NCBI GenBank assembly: GCA_963556195.1
Contig: OY744521.1
Coordinates: 126,372,959-126,436,958 of the forward strand
Length of the DNA: 64,000 bases
Reading direction: 5' to 3'
DNA from: Sepiola atlantica
Lineage: Eukaryota > Mollusca > Cephalopoda > Sepiida > Sepiolidae
The notes under the pieces are model-generated. The model was not told the DNA's origin. It worked only from the letters and a program-made list of their open reading frames with translations, and did not search any database. Positions 1 to 11,146 of the stretch are shown here, piece by piece. The position numbers were made by a program, and so were the translations under genes. Position 1 is the stretch's first letter; every line of letters begins with the position of its first letter.

Positions 1-500
1 AAACACATCTAAATTCCCTTCCAAAAGAAATAGAAAATATATTGGGTCAAATGTTCCTCCCCTGAAAAAATAGGTTGTTAATGTACTGAAAATTAAAATT
101 GTTTTAAAATACTTCAGGGATTTTTCTATTTCTATTTTATACCCCAGGAAACGAAAATTTACGTATAATACTATGCTCCGTCCGACATGTTCTCCTATAA
201 CCCTTAGCACATATTAAATATTATTTTACGGTCTTACACTTAAAGTGACATCCCCACTCATATTGACGAGATCATTTGACGCCCATCCCTATCATTCGAC
301 CACTCATTGGCAGAATAGAACGTGTATGAAAGAAGGTGCATTTTCATTATGGAGCGCTGAAAAAGAGTCGCTCTTTTTTTATAGGAGTTTGAGCTGGAGC
401 GGCTCCTTTTTGAAAATGGGGAGCGTGAGAGGAGCCAGCTCCAATTTTGGGCGTTAGAGTAGAAGCGGAAGCAGCTCCAAAAGTAGTGGAGCGCGTAAAG

Positions 501-501
<1 letters not shown>
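1..501. other. AT-rich sequence, nothing recognised
   Basis: There is no supported gene. Short open frames here have no recognisable motifs. The end of the stretch runs into the first (TA)n array. Confidence 0.5.

Positions 502-589
<88 letters not shown>
502..589. repeat. (TA)n microsatellite, 88 bp
   Basis: Pure TA dinucleotides. The array abuts the 3' side of the minus-strand short repeat at 590-800, so it reads as that repeat's tail. Confidence 0.97.
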
Positions 590-592
<3 letters not shown>

Positions 593-800
593 GTGTTTTT
601 TTACTTACAGAAGATGCTGTTTCGGTTTTTTTTCTACCCTCATCAGTGAAGGAGTGGCGGTTGCCAGCGGTCGCATGGGATCAAACGTAGTTCCTAGATT
701 CAGCCTAGAATCATGAGCCTAACGCGTATGCACACACGGCCGCGGGAAATCACCACATACAGTAATTGAAATTAACGTAAACTACCGGAGAGGCGATGGG
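590..800 (-). repeat. Short (TA)n-tailed repeat, family A copy 1
   Basis: On the minus strand this copy runs through a TGATGA...GAAA..CCGAAAC block, then CTGTAAGTA, an AAACACTTTAATAT stretch and the (TA)n array. The same order occurs at 22,725-22,935 on the plus strand and, truncated, at 940-1,023. The TGATGA..GAAAC motif resembles 3' ends of Penelope-like elements, so it may be a non-autonomous derivative. No ORF is expected. Confidence 0.65.
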
Positions 801-939
801 CAAGCATCTTGTTCTCGAAAGTGTTTGACGCTCGAGCAAAACTTTGTATAATCGCTGGTTACAACAATCTCGTAACTCCAAACAGGGCTTTACTATTAAG
901 ACTATTAAATCTTAAAGGGGCAGTAACTATAACTATTTT

Positions 940-1021
940 AAATATTAAAGTGTTTTTATACCTACAGACGATATCGTTTCGGGTTTTTTCTACAGGAGTA
1001 GCGGTTGCAGGCGGTCGCATG

Positions 1022-1023
<2 letters not shown>
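940..1023 (-). repeat. Short (TA)n-linked repeat, family A copy 2 (truncated)
   Basis: Shares the block from the AAAGTGTTTTTATACC segment through the CGAAACGATATCGTC-like segment to GCGGTCGCATG with family A copy 1. It joins a (TA)n array on its other side. Confidence 0.6.

Positions 1024-1091
<68 letters not shown>
1024..1091. repeat. (TA)n microsatellite, 68 bp
   Basis: Pure TA array. The sequences just outside (GGTCGCATGCGA and TCGCAGGCAACTGCC) contain short self-complementary segments. Confidence 0.97.
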
Positions 1092-1093
<2 letters not shown>

Positions 1094-1337
1094 CAGGCAA
1101 CTGCCTGCAACCGTTACTACTTATATATATCATTGCTATATAAAGACCATATTTATTTTTAAACATTACTTAAAAAATAAAAGACTGAAAGGGCAAGCTG
1201 ACCTGTTTCGAACCTCGCTCAACAAAGTTAAATCGAGGTTTGGATTAAGAGAAAAAAATATGTTATGGAGATTATAGCGAAGGATAAGTGGAAAAATTGA
1301 ATCAAATAGAAACTACATTAAGTCCGAGAAGACTTTC

Positions 1338-1690
1338 TTATTGCTTACAAGAAGGTCGCTTAATGTAAATGGTTTCTACAATCTTCAGATGAAATATAGA
1401 GTTTAACGTAATAAAAATGGAGAATAAGTGAACACTAAAATTGGAGGCACAGGAACAGTTATTTATAAGATGGTTGGCGATGGAAGACTCGTATATATTA
1501 TTCAAAACATCAGTTGGTAAATAATTTGCCTGGCGAATTTTTGTGAGCACGTGTTGTTTGACCCGGATATCTAATCTCTGCAACATCATCCCAACGTAGT
1601 ACAAACTGCAACCACATTTAAATAAATAAATAGAATTTTTATTGTTGGGGGGGGGGGGTAGAACATCGTTTTGAATCGACGTCAAGATGG
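1338..1690 (-). pseudogene. Penelope-like element, GIY-YIG endonuclease remnant
   Basis: A 115-residue open frame contains the segment YLFKCGCSLYYVGMMLQRLD followed by IRVKQH, which matches the GIY-YIG nuclease module that ends Penelope-like retroelement proteins: a metal-ligand-like Cys pair, the YVG core, then R and an IKQH-like motif. Further on, SSIANHLINN and FHLKIVETIYIK match the later helices of the same domain. No reverse transcriptase is recognisable upstream; a 150-bp hairpin lies there instead. The family assignment rests on motif recognition. The copy is truncated and not functional. Confidence 0.7.
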
Positions 1691-1707
1691 GTTTGTTGTA
1701 ACGACAA

Positions 1708-1858
1708 ATAAAAGTTGGTTTCCTATATACTATAGTTAGAAAACCGGAGGAAGCTTTACAAACTAACGCATCAAGAAATGTCTTCCATTTCTTTGATGCG
1801 TTAGTTTGTCAAGCTTTCCCCGGGTTTCTAATTACAGTATACGGGAAACCAACTTTTA
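1708..1858. repeat. Hairpin (inverted repeat), about 73-bp arms
   Basis: Left arm 1,708-1,780 and right arm 1,786-1,858 are near-complementary around a 5-base loop (TCTTC). Examples are CTAACGCATCAAGAAATG against CATTTCTTTGATGCGTTAG, and AAAGTTGGTTTCC against GGAAACCAACTTT. It lies directly upstream of the Penelope-like GIY-YIG remnant and may be an inverted duplication of element sequence. Confidence 0.9.
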
Positions 1859-1859
1859 C

Positions 1860-2049
1860 TGGTCTTTACACACGTTGGGACTTATTTTGTTCCACAAAAC
1901 AAAAGTTTAATTTAATTAAGACCCTTACTCATAGAGCCTAAATGATTTGTTCTCAGACCAAACTGGATGATGAAATTAAATGAATTACTAAGACCCTCTG
2001 TAAAATTGGCTATCTATTAGACATTGTTGAATCTACTATCAAAAATAAA
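1860..2049. other. Unassigned sequence between hairpin and gag fragment
   Basis: AT-rich sequence. No motif was recognised in either orientation. Confidence 0.4.
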
Positions 2050-2407
2050 ATTTGTAATCTCCATAAAACTAAAAGTTTTCGAAGCTCGGCCAAAATACAT
2101 CTACAGTCTCTCCAGGTAGTAGCCGTCGCGCCGTGAAGTTCTCATACGCCACAAATGAATCAGTGGCAAACGCAGTTATCAGCGCCTGCTTGACTTGATT
2201 TACATCTGCCCTCTGTTCCTTACCTAGCTGTCGATACACAACAAGAGCGCCCCCTCTTAACCGCAAGGGAATAACTCGCGCTACTTCGTGAAACTCACAT
2301 AATTCGCAAACAAGTTCCACTTGCTCGATCCATTCCACTATCGGAAGGTCAGTAATAGTTCTACTAAATTCTGGAATCAGACGAATGTCGAATTGCCTGT
2401 TGGTCAT
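2050..2407 (-). pseudogene. LTR-retrotransposon Gag fragment (N-terminal part)
   Basis: The frame starts with MTNRQFDIRLIPEF and continues through WIEQVELVCELC, VIPLRLRGGALVVYRQL and LITAFATDSFVAYENF to RLLPGETVDVF. This is the capsid-like core of a retrotransposon Gag (the LRGGA and RLxPGETV segments are typical). A one-base insertion near 2,085 breaks the frame; in the next frame LAELRKLLVLW continues the expected helix, after which similarity stops. Its 5' leader continues at 2,410-2,615 and, beyond the inserted LINE, from 8,755 onward. No protease or polymerase follows, so this is a remnant. Confidence 0.7.
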
Positions 2408-2599
2408 GTTAAGGCCGAGATAGCGTGTAGAAAAAATAAAGAAATAGTATCGGAACAGTTAAACAGAGGTGTCGCCAAGATCAAGTCCAAATGAAAGTCA
2501 ATATCTCCCTCCAGTGTAAAAAAAAAACGTCGTTCAGTCTAACATAAAAAAAAATCCAGCACTATTCTCTTTCGTTCGCTTTACGATCTCACGTTCAGA
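2408..2599 (-). other. Leader of the Gag-bearing element, proximal part
   Basis: Non-coding sequence between the gag start and the LINE insertion point. Assignment is by position: the same element resumes after the second target duplication at 8,770. Confidence 0.45.
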
Positions 2600-2615
2600 A
2601 CGATCTCCACATCTC
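2600..2615. repeat. Target-site duplication of Tx1-like LINE (left)
   Basis: ACGATCTCCACATCTC, identical to 8,755-8,770. It lies immediately beyond the poly(A)-like 3' end of the minus-strand LINE. Confidence 0.85.
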
Positions 2616-3216
2616 AATATTTATTTGTAATTTTTTTTTTAAAAATGCGGCTCAAGGCCAAGAAAAGGGGAGGGGTAAGGTTCGGTCCAATTCCAACTTT
2701 CTAACCTAGCTAGTTCCATGCAGGACCATCATTCACCAAAATACCACATTTATACTGTACATCCTTCTCAATCACCAAAAGAAATCACTCCATGAATAAC
2801 CTACTTAAAACCCATATTTACAAATATGCAACGGGGGGGGGGGGGGGGGGGATGATAAAACATAAAACACAAAAAAAAAAAATAGTAAAAGGCCCCCGTT
2901 ACTAAACTGTGGCAAATACACAGTTTTGCCAGTCGAAATCGAAACTTGAAAAAAAGGTTTGATGCAGGCTCCAACGTTTTATTAACAACACCACCTTCGA
3001 AAATTTCGAAGGGTGACCTGCATCCTGACAAATCTAGCGCTCTGTTACCTAAGTGGGGACGGGCTGGAAAATAAATAAATAAAAAATAAAAGAGGCCATA
3101 ATGAAATCAGTCACACACTAGCTAAGTTATTAAACTTATAATAACTGAAAAAAGGCCTTAACCTTAACTTGCAACCGAAAATCCTCTACCTAAGGTACGT
3201 CTAAATACCACTCTAT
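2616..3216 (-). other. 3' UTR of Tx1-like LINE
   Basis: Non-coding sequence between the ORF2 stop and the A-rich terminus. It includes an 18-base poly-C run on the minus strand (G run at about 2,834-2,851). No ORF was recognised. Confidence 0.6.
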
Positions 3217-6200
3217 TCAAGCATCATTCACTCTACACAGTCGTGCACCTCGCACCCACCTTTCACCAATATCTGCCGAAGAGAGTCTCACTCTCTCGGT
3301 CCTAATGCGAGCTTTCAGGTAATATTTGAAAATCGCAATAAGGTCGAGAGGCGCGTAGGTCTCAGCTCCGTAGACTGTCTGCATTCGAGTTTTCCATATC
3401 GTATCTCTCATGACTGCTAGTAAGCTTAAAAATAAAAATCGTTTTAGCTTATCCGTTGTCGGTGCCCAGTTGCTACATTCATTAATAGGTTTCAGGTTGA
3501 AAGAAGATACGCCAAGAATGCGAAACCAGAAATAAGCCTAATCAGCGGCACAACTATACGGCAAGCAACGAAGGCGTGAACCAAGGTCTCGTCCTCGTCA
3601 CTGCACCTAAGACAAGTCGGCGAATTGGCCAAGCGAGCTGAATGAAGTCTCTTCTGGACCCAGAGGGCATTTCTTATCATCAGCCAGATCAACGATGCCT
3701 CGTCATTATCAAAACACCTTAACCCAGGCGCCCAAAGCCAGATTGAGCGTAGCTCCCCCTTCGACAAACCGAACCCCTCAATCCTAACATCTCGAAAGGT
3801 CCCCCTCACCATGACCCGATATAATGCATTCAGGGGCAACAGCAGGGTGTCAGAGAGGCTTTTTCACCATTGATAAGAACTTCAAAGCGCGTCTACATTC
3901 GCGAAAAAATGAACACTCACCTCGAGGCAACCTGTGTGCCTCCCCCTCGTCCAAGTGCACACTTTTAAAAGCAGGGAATGCTTTATTGGTGTCTTCCCTC
4001 CAGAAGACACCGCTTCCGTCAGTTTATGACCTCATTCGATCTAGGTAGAATAATCTCAAAGTGTGCTGACGGGTTTCTATACATGGCATACCTAGACCGC
4101 CTTCAGAAGGATGGAGATAACAAATCTCGCGACGGACCATAGGGGCCTTACCAAGCCATAAGAACTTGAAAAGAGCCCGCTGCACTTCCAGCAGCATATC
4201 CGACGGGAGTGGGAGTATCGATAGACGATATAGGATGATCGGGTATATGTGTGAGCAACACACTTCCGCTCTCCCCTTTAACGAAAGACCAGCTGCGCCC
4301 CGAATCGCTTTCAATACTTCCGAACATTTTTTCTCCAGCTGAAGATCGGGACCGAACCAGACGCCGAGTAGCTTGCAAGGTCCGTCTGTCCAGCTGAAGA
4401 GCCCCTGCAAGGGAACACTCTTCCAGGCGCCGATGCGCAAGCCAATAGATTTCTCGCAGTTAATTTTTGCCTCTGTTATCGTTTCATACAATCTGACTTC
4501 TCTGTCGACGAGGCTTATCTCGGCACTGCTCGTTACAAGCACATTCAAATCGTCAGCAAAGGCGGAGTATTTTAACCTGGTACAACTACCAGGCAAAGTA
4601 ATCCCATTAAGGGCTGGAGTCACCCTTAGCCTGTGAAGGAAGGGCTCCAACACAAGCACATAGAGCATCGGTGATAGTGGACATCCCTGACGAAGAGATC
4701 TTGATAAACTGAAGGGCGTAGACCTCATACCATTCACCTCTACCAGTACCACGGTGTTCGCATACAAGAGGCGAATCCAGGAGCGAAATTGCGGGCCAAA
4801 ACCGACCGAAGACAAAACAGCCTCCAAATAACGATGGTCCACCCTATCGAATGCTTTGAACTGATCTAAATTGATCAGCGCGGCTTCTGTGTCGACTTTA
4901 TCTATGATCAAGCGTATCGAGTGAAAATTATCCTGAATCGTTCGACCCTTAACAGCACAAGTCTGTTCCGGGCTTATGAGACGAGCCAAGACAAGCTGCA
5001 ATCGATTGGCTAAGATTTTGGCCAAAATCTTTAACTCTGCATTTAGCATCGTTAAGGGCCGAAAATTATCTAACCGATCCCCACCAGTTTTGCTTTTACG
5101 TAACAACTTCACAATACCCATGGTTAAGTGCTGGGAGATAGTCCCATTCATAAACCACGAGTTAAACAAAACTGTCAGTAAGGGAACAAAAAAGGACGAC
5201 AACCTCAAATACACTTCGTAGGGCAACCCATCAATCCCGGGGGCTTGTTTAGGCCGACCCGCCTTAAGGCTTCCTGAACTTCATCCTCTGTTATACAACC
5301 TTCGCACCTAGCCGCTTCGGTCGCCTCGAGACGAGAAAAGTCGGCTAAATAGGAGTCGAATTGTGCTAATGACAAACCGGGCTCCCTGGTAAAGAGATCC
5401 TGGAAATGAGAACGAAACGCCTCCAGAATACCTTCGTTTGTAGTCACGAGACGCCCATCCGGCAATGAGGCACGGGCGATATGTCGATCAGTAGCTTGTT
5501 TACGTTCTTCTACACGCAGCTCAGCGGCCATATCTGTTGCTTCCATGGGATTCCTTTTTAACCTAGCCCTAATTACTAAAGCTTGGTGTTCTTGAGTAGT
5601 CAAGGACGTCAGCTTTGCCTTAATTATAGTAACTTTAACGCTATCCCCCACCTCCACAGCCCGATCTAATCTAGATTCTAGTGTCACTTTAACTGCCCTA
5701 GTTGTTTGATTGAGTCGTCTGTTAAAATCAGCAGTAAAGGACCCAATTAAATCCTTAAGACTATTTCACCACCTATTCCCAATAACGGCCCCCGTCAATT
5801 CCCTCTGTAGGATTAGTTCTAATTGTACCTGGTAGCCCTTCACATCGAACAACGAAGTGTTGAGCTTCCAGTAACCTGCTAATTTAGGCTTAAGTCTATC
5901 TAAGTTTACTCGAACCCGAACAAGTCTATGATCCGAGTAAACTATATTATGAAAACTTGGACATTGTAATAATTCTACGTAGACTCTCCTAATTAAGAAC
6001 CAGTCGAGATAACTCGAGAGCTGTCCCGAACCGGAGCCGCGACTAACTGTCCAAGTCCATACTCTATCATGGGGCTTCTCATTCCGGAATTTATCGATAA
6101 GATCGAGCCTATCGAGGAATTCGCGAAATACTTTAGCATCCCCATCTTGGTTAGTTCCCCTATCCGTGTTACGATCTAAATCAGGGTCCAAGACCGCGTT

Positions 6201-6619
6201 CCAGTCCCCTGCTAAAATAACCATCCGAGATTTATTCATGAATTGATCGATCCGTCGAAAAAAAAGAGCACGCTCAGTGCGTCGATTAGGCGCATAAACC
6301 CCGATGAGCCGAAATGCCTTATCCTTTATGGTAACATCCAAAACACATATCCTTCCTTCCGGATCCACGAAGCAAGGGTCACACGACGCATCTAATGATT
6401 TACTTACCAGCCAGGATAACCTCTTGAGCGAGAATTAAAGTACGCTGAATAAACGTGAAAACGCTTAGCCAACGCACTCAAATGGTCGCCTGAAACCAAG
6501 TGGGTTTCTTGAATACAACATACATTCACTCCAAGCTGCTGAAGATCCAGCGCAATACGTAATTTACGTGAGTGGGCCCTCAGCCCCCGGACATTCACAC
6601 TTGCTAGAAAGAGAGCCAT
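3217..6619 (-). pseudogene. Tx1-like LINE ORF2: AP-like endonuclease + reverse transcriptase, frameshifted
   Basis: ORF2 starts at MALFLASVNVRGLR (6,619). The exonuclease-endonuclease-phosphatase domain occupies 6,619-5,766 with VNVRG, CIQETH, GDWNAVLD and YSDHR; a frameshift lies near 6,400. After a linker segment (5,687-5,205) the reverse transcriptase is open for 400 residues (5,226-4,024): motif A is NLDQFKAFDRVDH, the core SLRQGCPLSP follows, and the catalytic motif is SAFADDLNV, with both aspartates intact. Further breaks follow near 4,030 and 3,490. The C-terminal part includes CLRCSDEDETLVHAFVAC, a CCHC-like motif expected at the end of Tx1/L1-type ORF2. The protein would nick target DNA and prime reverse transcription there; at least four reading-frame breaks make this copy inactive. 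Confidence 0.88.
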
Positions 6620-6629
6620 TGAGAATATC

Positions 6630-8566
6630 TTATGGTTGGGTTCCAGAAACGAACATTGACGAGGTCAGGATCCCGACGGCTCCCCCAAAAGAATGCATGG
6701 CCATCTGTTCTGTAATCTCTCTGATGTGTGAGATGCCGCTAACATCCAAGGGATATGTTAGCTTTGCTATTCGGTAAAGGGATGGGTGTAACCAAACGGG
6801 GGCCCTCTCTACACAATCTTTGCTCATACAATCAAGTTCCTCATTTTTTTAAATTGCCATAGGCGTATTTAATTTAAAAACATTATTTGCCTCCCCCAGC
6901 ATTTGCCAAAGTCCATTGGCCTCAGATTTCCTTCTTATTACTGTCAATACATGTTTTGCATGGGGAAAGTTGAGAGGATCCTCTACGGATTTACCCCCCC
7001 CACTTCTCTAAACTCAAGCAACTTTTTGACATCAGCGTGTTTAATGCCTCTTGCGGCATTCACCTGGACTTCAGTTACCATACACAAATCCTTGCCAGGC
7101 AGAAATGCCGTTTTTTCCCTTGTTCTTTCAAGTGAGGGGCTTCTTTGCCTCTTCTGGGCTGCAGTGGTTGGTGGAGGAGGCATGTCTTTCATTGGGAAGG
7201 AGGAGGGTGAGAGTGAATTGATTTCCTGTTGTGGTGGAATGGGAGAAGGGTGTTTTCTAGGGGAAGCAGGAGGAGTACTTTTAGGGGTATGCTGAGGGGA
7301 GACAAAGGGGGAAGGTCTTGGGGACGTAATCTTTTCGGTTGGCGACAAAGGGATTAATTTGTACTCCCTATCCTTAATAGTGCTTGTGATTGAAGGGGGC
7401 ATCGGTTTGGGGGTTGGTCTATTTTTTGATGCAGAGTGTGAGGTCCTTTTGGTGGGTTTAGGGCTAGTCTGGGGGTTAATTTTTGGAGTGCCTGAACTAG
7501 TGGGGGACTGCGGGCTCGGACTTTCGGGATGGGGGGGTTCATTTTTGCTTTTTCCTTCTCGACTCTCTCTTTGTCTAACTTTCTTTTTAATAATTTAGCG
7601 GCGGTGTAGCTTTCTTTGCCGGGATCTTTTGAGAGCATTTCTTCCTCTCTTATCTTTTCTAAAGTTTCCCGGCCAGGCGTTTTTTTTTTCAGGTACTAAA
7701 TTCATTCACCCCCTCCGCCTCGGGCAACACTGGATACTCCTCCTCCGAAAGTGGGACATGAGCAGGTGACTTTGGAGGTGACTTTGGGGTGACGCTACTA
7801 TTTGGGCCAGTGGTACCCCCAAATGCTGGCCGACTCTTGTCTTAGTTACAGTTGGTTTGGGATTTGTAAATGCTGGCTTTCTCTGCGGGCAGTCATATGT
7901 TAGATGCCCCACCTGTTCACAGGCCCAACAAACCGGCTTCCTACCGGTCACTATCACATGTAAACTTTTTTCCTCTATTTGAATATAATAGGGCATCGTG
8001 TCAAATGCTGTCTTATCCAACAGGATCTCAAAGTTCCAAGTTCCCGGGTATTCATCGAAGTTTACACTGGTGATTTCGCCAAATGTCATGTTCTCCATCC
8101 ACATAAAACGGCACATTGAAAATTGCCACCGCCGTTCGTCGCTTTCCCATGTATTCCATTCTCAAGATGTATTCTTGAGTTATTATCTCCGTCTGCACAG
8201 TTTCAGGCACGTTTCTTCGTTGGGAAATAATGTGTTCCACGTATTATAACCGCGGCATCTAATTATTCGTTAAGGCTTAAATCTAGTCGTAGCCAACAAT
8301 TTGCATATCAAATCAGCCGACGCTCGAATAGTTTTCTTGATTTTGTTATCGACGACGAACATAACCAAACTTCTTTTTTTTTTTTTTATCTCTTCCAGTT
8401 TTGGAATGTCTATTAGTAATCCGTTTTCGGTTATCAAGTGCGTATAATCTTTGGCTTTCTCGATAAATTCTTTCACGTTAATAATTATCTTTGATGGTTT
8501 GATCCACCCAACTTCGGTCGTTTCATTATTTTCCATGTTATTAGTGGTCTGGCGAGGCGTAGCCAT
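6630..8566 (-). pseudogene. Tx1-like LINE ORF1: nucleic-acid-binding protein with zinc knuckle, frameshifted
   Basis: The first frame begins MATPRQTTNNME (8,566) and reads to about 8,270. The next pieces (8,240-8,052 and 8,116-7,706) overlap and contain the segment NFDEYPGTWNFEILLDK followed by CWACEQVGHLTYDC, a CX2CX4HX4C knuckle. Downstream there is a Pro/Ser/Lys-rich tail (7,638-6,983) and a last piece ending 11 bases before ORF2. In this family ORF1 binds element RNA. Several frameshifts separate the pieces. The order and spacing relative to ORF2 support the assignment; the exact start is uncertain. Confidence 0.75.
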
Positions 8567-8754
8567 AATGCATTAATAACTTAACAAAGGAGAAATTTTT
8601 TTTTTTAAATCGTGGGGGAACTTCAACAAAATTCAATGATAATAATAACAGTCCGTGGTATCAAGTTTAACAATTAAAACTAACGAGAAAAATATCGCAC
8701 ACTTACTAATCAGAAAAAGAAAATCGCCAAAGTAATATCCAAACGTGACCTTTC

Positions 8755-8770
8755 ACGATCTCCACATCTC
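8755..8770. repeat. Target-site duplication of Tx1-like LINE (right)
   Basis: ACGATCTCCACATCTC, the exact partner of 2,600-2,615. It marks the 5' end of the LINE. Confidence 0.85.
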
Positions 8771-9115
8771 TCCCCGAATGTTCATTTTTCCTTCTCTTAT
8801 TCAAAAAAGATACGACGCATGCAAACCAACTTAATTTGCATAAATCTCCCTCTCTGCGCCGCGGCCCGGATCTTCAAATAAAAACCTTATTTGACTTTCT
8901 GATGCCTTTCTCCTCCCACTCCTCTTTCTTTTTTGTCGTCAGCGAGCGTTTTCGGGTTCGCCCCCACACACAGCATACCAGACGCCGCCCCTTTGAACGG
9001 CGCCGACAAGTATCTGCATTTACGTCAGTTGGCCGCTCTCCGTTACATATTTATACATATTTAAATCTCCCACATAGGAGCTTAAACATGACTTGTGCGT
9101 ATTCAGTTTATTTAT
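8771..9115 (-). other. Leader or LTR remnant of the Gag-bearing element, distal part
   Basis: This is the sequence that was contiguous with 2,599 before the LINE inserted. It contains a TATAAAT-like segment near 9,050 on the minus strand and a GC-rich block at 8,970-9,005. Whether it is leader or LTR cannot be decided without another copy. Confidence 0.4.
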
Positions 9116-9119
9116 TACT

Positions 9120-10420
9120 GTTTGCGTGCATTATGTGAACAGGAAATTGGTGTCTATTGAAATACATTCGATGTTTTGTAGTGTATGGTCTGTTTTGTTT
9201 AAATGTTCGGTTATTTTTTTAAAGTCTGTTTGTTTTATAACTAGTTTGTGGTTGTTAAATCTATATCTAAAAGGTAATTTTGTCTCGCCTATGTATTTGG
9301 ACATTTTGTACAAAAATGTGATATATTACATTGAGACTATCATAAATAAGCTGTGGCGGTTGTATTAGGATGCGTGTATTTTGGAACTGTAATGGGTGAA
9401 TTTATGATTAAATGCTTACAAACTGGACGTATAAGTTTATTGCAGGTATAGTTATCATGCTGTGTGATGTAGTGTCAGCGTTTTTACGATGTGGTTAGCA
9501 TAGTTAATAAATTAGTTGGTTGGCTTTTAGCATTAATGGGTCGTTCCTTAAAATAGAATTATTTTGGAGGTGTAATCTAAGAGTTGTGAACTCTCTAGTT
9601 TAAGAACGTGTAAGTTTATGTCTACGTTTGCCATGAGTAAAGACCATGAGAATTCCGTCTTGTGCGTTTTTTTTTTATATCTAATTAGTTGTTGTCTATT
9701 CTGTCTTTTTATAACTGATTTAATGAGTTTTACAGGGAAGCGGCTCTAGTTTAATTGTTATGGTTATTTATAAATGTGGTGGATATAATCATGGAGGTCT
9801 GAACAAATGCGTTCGATACGAATGATGGCACTACATATAATGGATCTTTTGATACTTAGAAGGTAGTTGCTATAGTAGTTGAGGAATTTATAGTTGTCTG
9901 TCGGTTTAATGTAGATGTGAATATTCAGTGGTAAATGTGATTGTGTTGTGGTAATTGTCGGCGTATTAATGAAAATTCAGTAAGTTGTCCATGTGTTTAT
10001 ATGAAGAAAATATCGTGAATATATCTACAGTATTGGATAGGTTTAAGAGGATAGTTGCTAATTAATTTAGTCTCTAATATATACTTAAATATCTTGCCCG
10101 TATGAAATTATTTGGAAGCTTGGATACACACATTATGTGGGATGTTAATATAAAGACCAGAGACGGGCATCGTTACTAAAATTGATCTGTTTGAAAGAGT
10201 ATTTATTAGTCTGTGGAGACAGTGGGTGGTATCATTAATATATCCTGGAATGTTTATAATTAAGAGGTTCAGTATGTGGTCAATTTATCCTGATATGGAT
10301 TCTGTCAGTGTATCTATTCCTGATACTATAGGTCAGCCTGGAGGTGTTATGTTAAGGGATATTGCTAGTGTGTAAATGTCATTTGTGCTATTAAGGGTTG
10401 AGTGTGGGTTAATTGCAGTC
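9120..10420 (-). pseudogene. Penelope-like element: reverse transcriptase plus GIY-YIG endonuclease, decayed
   Basis: Reading the minus strand from about 10,350, one frame interrupted by stops gives PIVSGIDTLTESISG, IDHILNLLIINIPGYINDTT and SILVTMPVSGLYINIPHN, which match the conserved core of Penelope-type reverse transcriptases (family pattern PIVSG...SYIKDT...LVTLDVSSLYTNIPH). Further on, YIHDIFFI corresponds to the catalytic YIDD block with the first Asp replaced by His. Then IKRSIICSAIIRIERICSD leads to KMSKYIGETKLPFRYRFNNH, the GIY-YIG core. Domain order (RT then nuclease) is that of Penelope elements. Multiple stops and frameshifts make it a fossil. Confidence 0.8.
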
Positions 10421-10769
10421 GAGTTACCGATTTTTTTTCTGATATGAGTTGTAGTAGTTTGTGTAGTTTTGGGGTGGCATAAAATATTGCTGTTGACGGA
10501 TAAATAGGGATGAGAGAATTGTGTGATGACTAGATTTTCTGTAAGTTGTTCTAGTTCTGTTTTCTATGTATCCGTAAGATTTAACGATAGTGGTTTGTAA
10601 AAGTTTATGTCTTGGAGTTTTAGTGTCCCTAACTGTAATTGCCCCATCCTTTATCCGCTGATTATTTTTTGCTGTTTTATTTATGTTGTATATTGCTGTA
10701 TGTTCCATTTGAAGACAGATTGTAGTTACCGTGGCTATATTCTTTCTTTTTTAGAAAATTACTGAGTTA

Positions 10770-10770
<1 letters not shown>
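10421..10770. other. Unassigned sequence upstream of the Penelope-like RT
   Basis: The 94-residue minus-strand frame here shows no motif I recognise. It may be decayed N-terminal Penelope sequence. Confidence 0.35.

Positions 10771-10771
<1 letters not shown>

Positions 10772-10861
<90 letters not shown>
10772..10861. repeat. Compound (TA)n-(GA)n microsatellite
   Basis: TA array to about 10,829, then AAA(GA)n to 10,861. The same TA-AAA-GA order recurs at 37,649-37,748. Confidence 0.95.
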
Positions 10862-10864
<3 letters not shown>

Positions 10865-11114
10865 AGAAAAAAGAGTGATAAATATGCGACGATTGTCCAA
10901 ATTTATTTCAAATTTCAATTGTTCAATGCAAGGTGCATTCAGTAATAAACTAGTGTTTATTATTCTTTCCTTAAGCCAGGGCTTTTCAAAGATCGAAATC
11001 TTATCATCAGAGGAGAAATACAGATGGATAAGTTGGCTTTCAAAAAACCAAAGTTCAAATATTTGAAAAATATGAAAATTATTATTAAAAATTATTAAAA
11101 TAATTTTTGTTAAA

Positions 11115-11146
<32 letters not shown>

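Larger units (their letters stand above)
2616..8754 (-). mobile_element. Full-length Tx1-like non-LTR retrotransposon (about 6.1 kb), inactivated
   Basis: The element lies between identical 16-bp duplications and has, in minus-strand order, a short leader, ORF1 with a zinc knuckle, ORF2 with an endonuclease and a reverse transcriptase, a terminal Cys/His motif, a 3' UTR and an A-rich end at about 2,631-2,645. Both ORFs carry frameshifts, so this copy cannot move by itself. Family assignment comes from ORF2 (an endonuclease with NVRG, QETH, GDWN and SDH motifs plus a Tx1/L1-type RT) and from ORF1 with its CCHC knuckle, as in Xenopus Tx1-type elements. It sits in the leader of the Gag-bearing LTR element and is therefore younger than it. 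Confidence 0.88.

Noticed and set aside
447..716. Open frames made of (Tyr-Ile)n
   Set aside because: Produced by (TA)n arrays; the same artefact occurs at every TA microsatellite in the window.
6983..7598. Plus-strand frames (130 and 79 residues) with Gly-rich composition
   Set aside because: Antisense shadows of the proline-rich tail of LINE ORF1.
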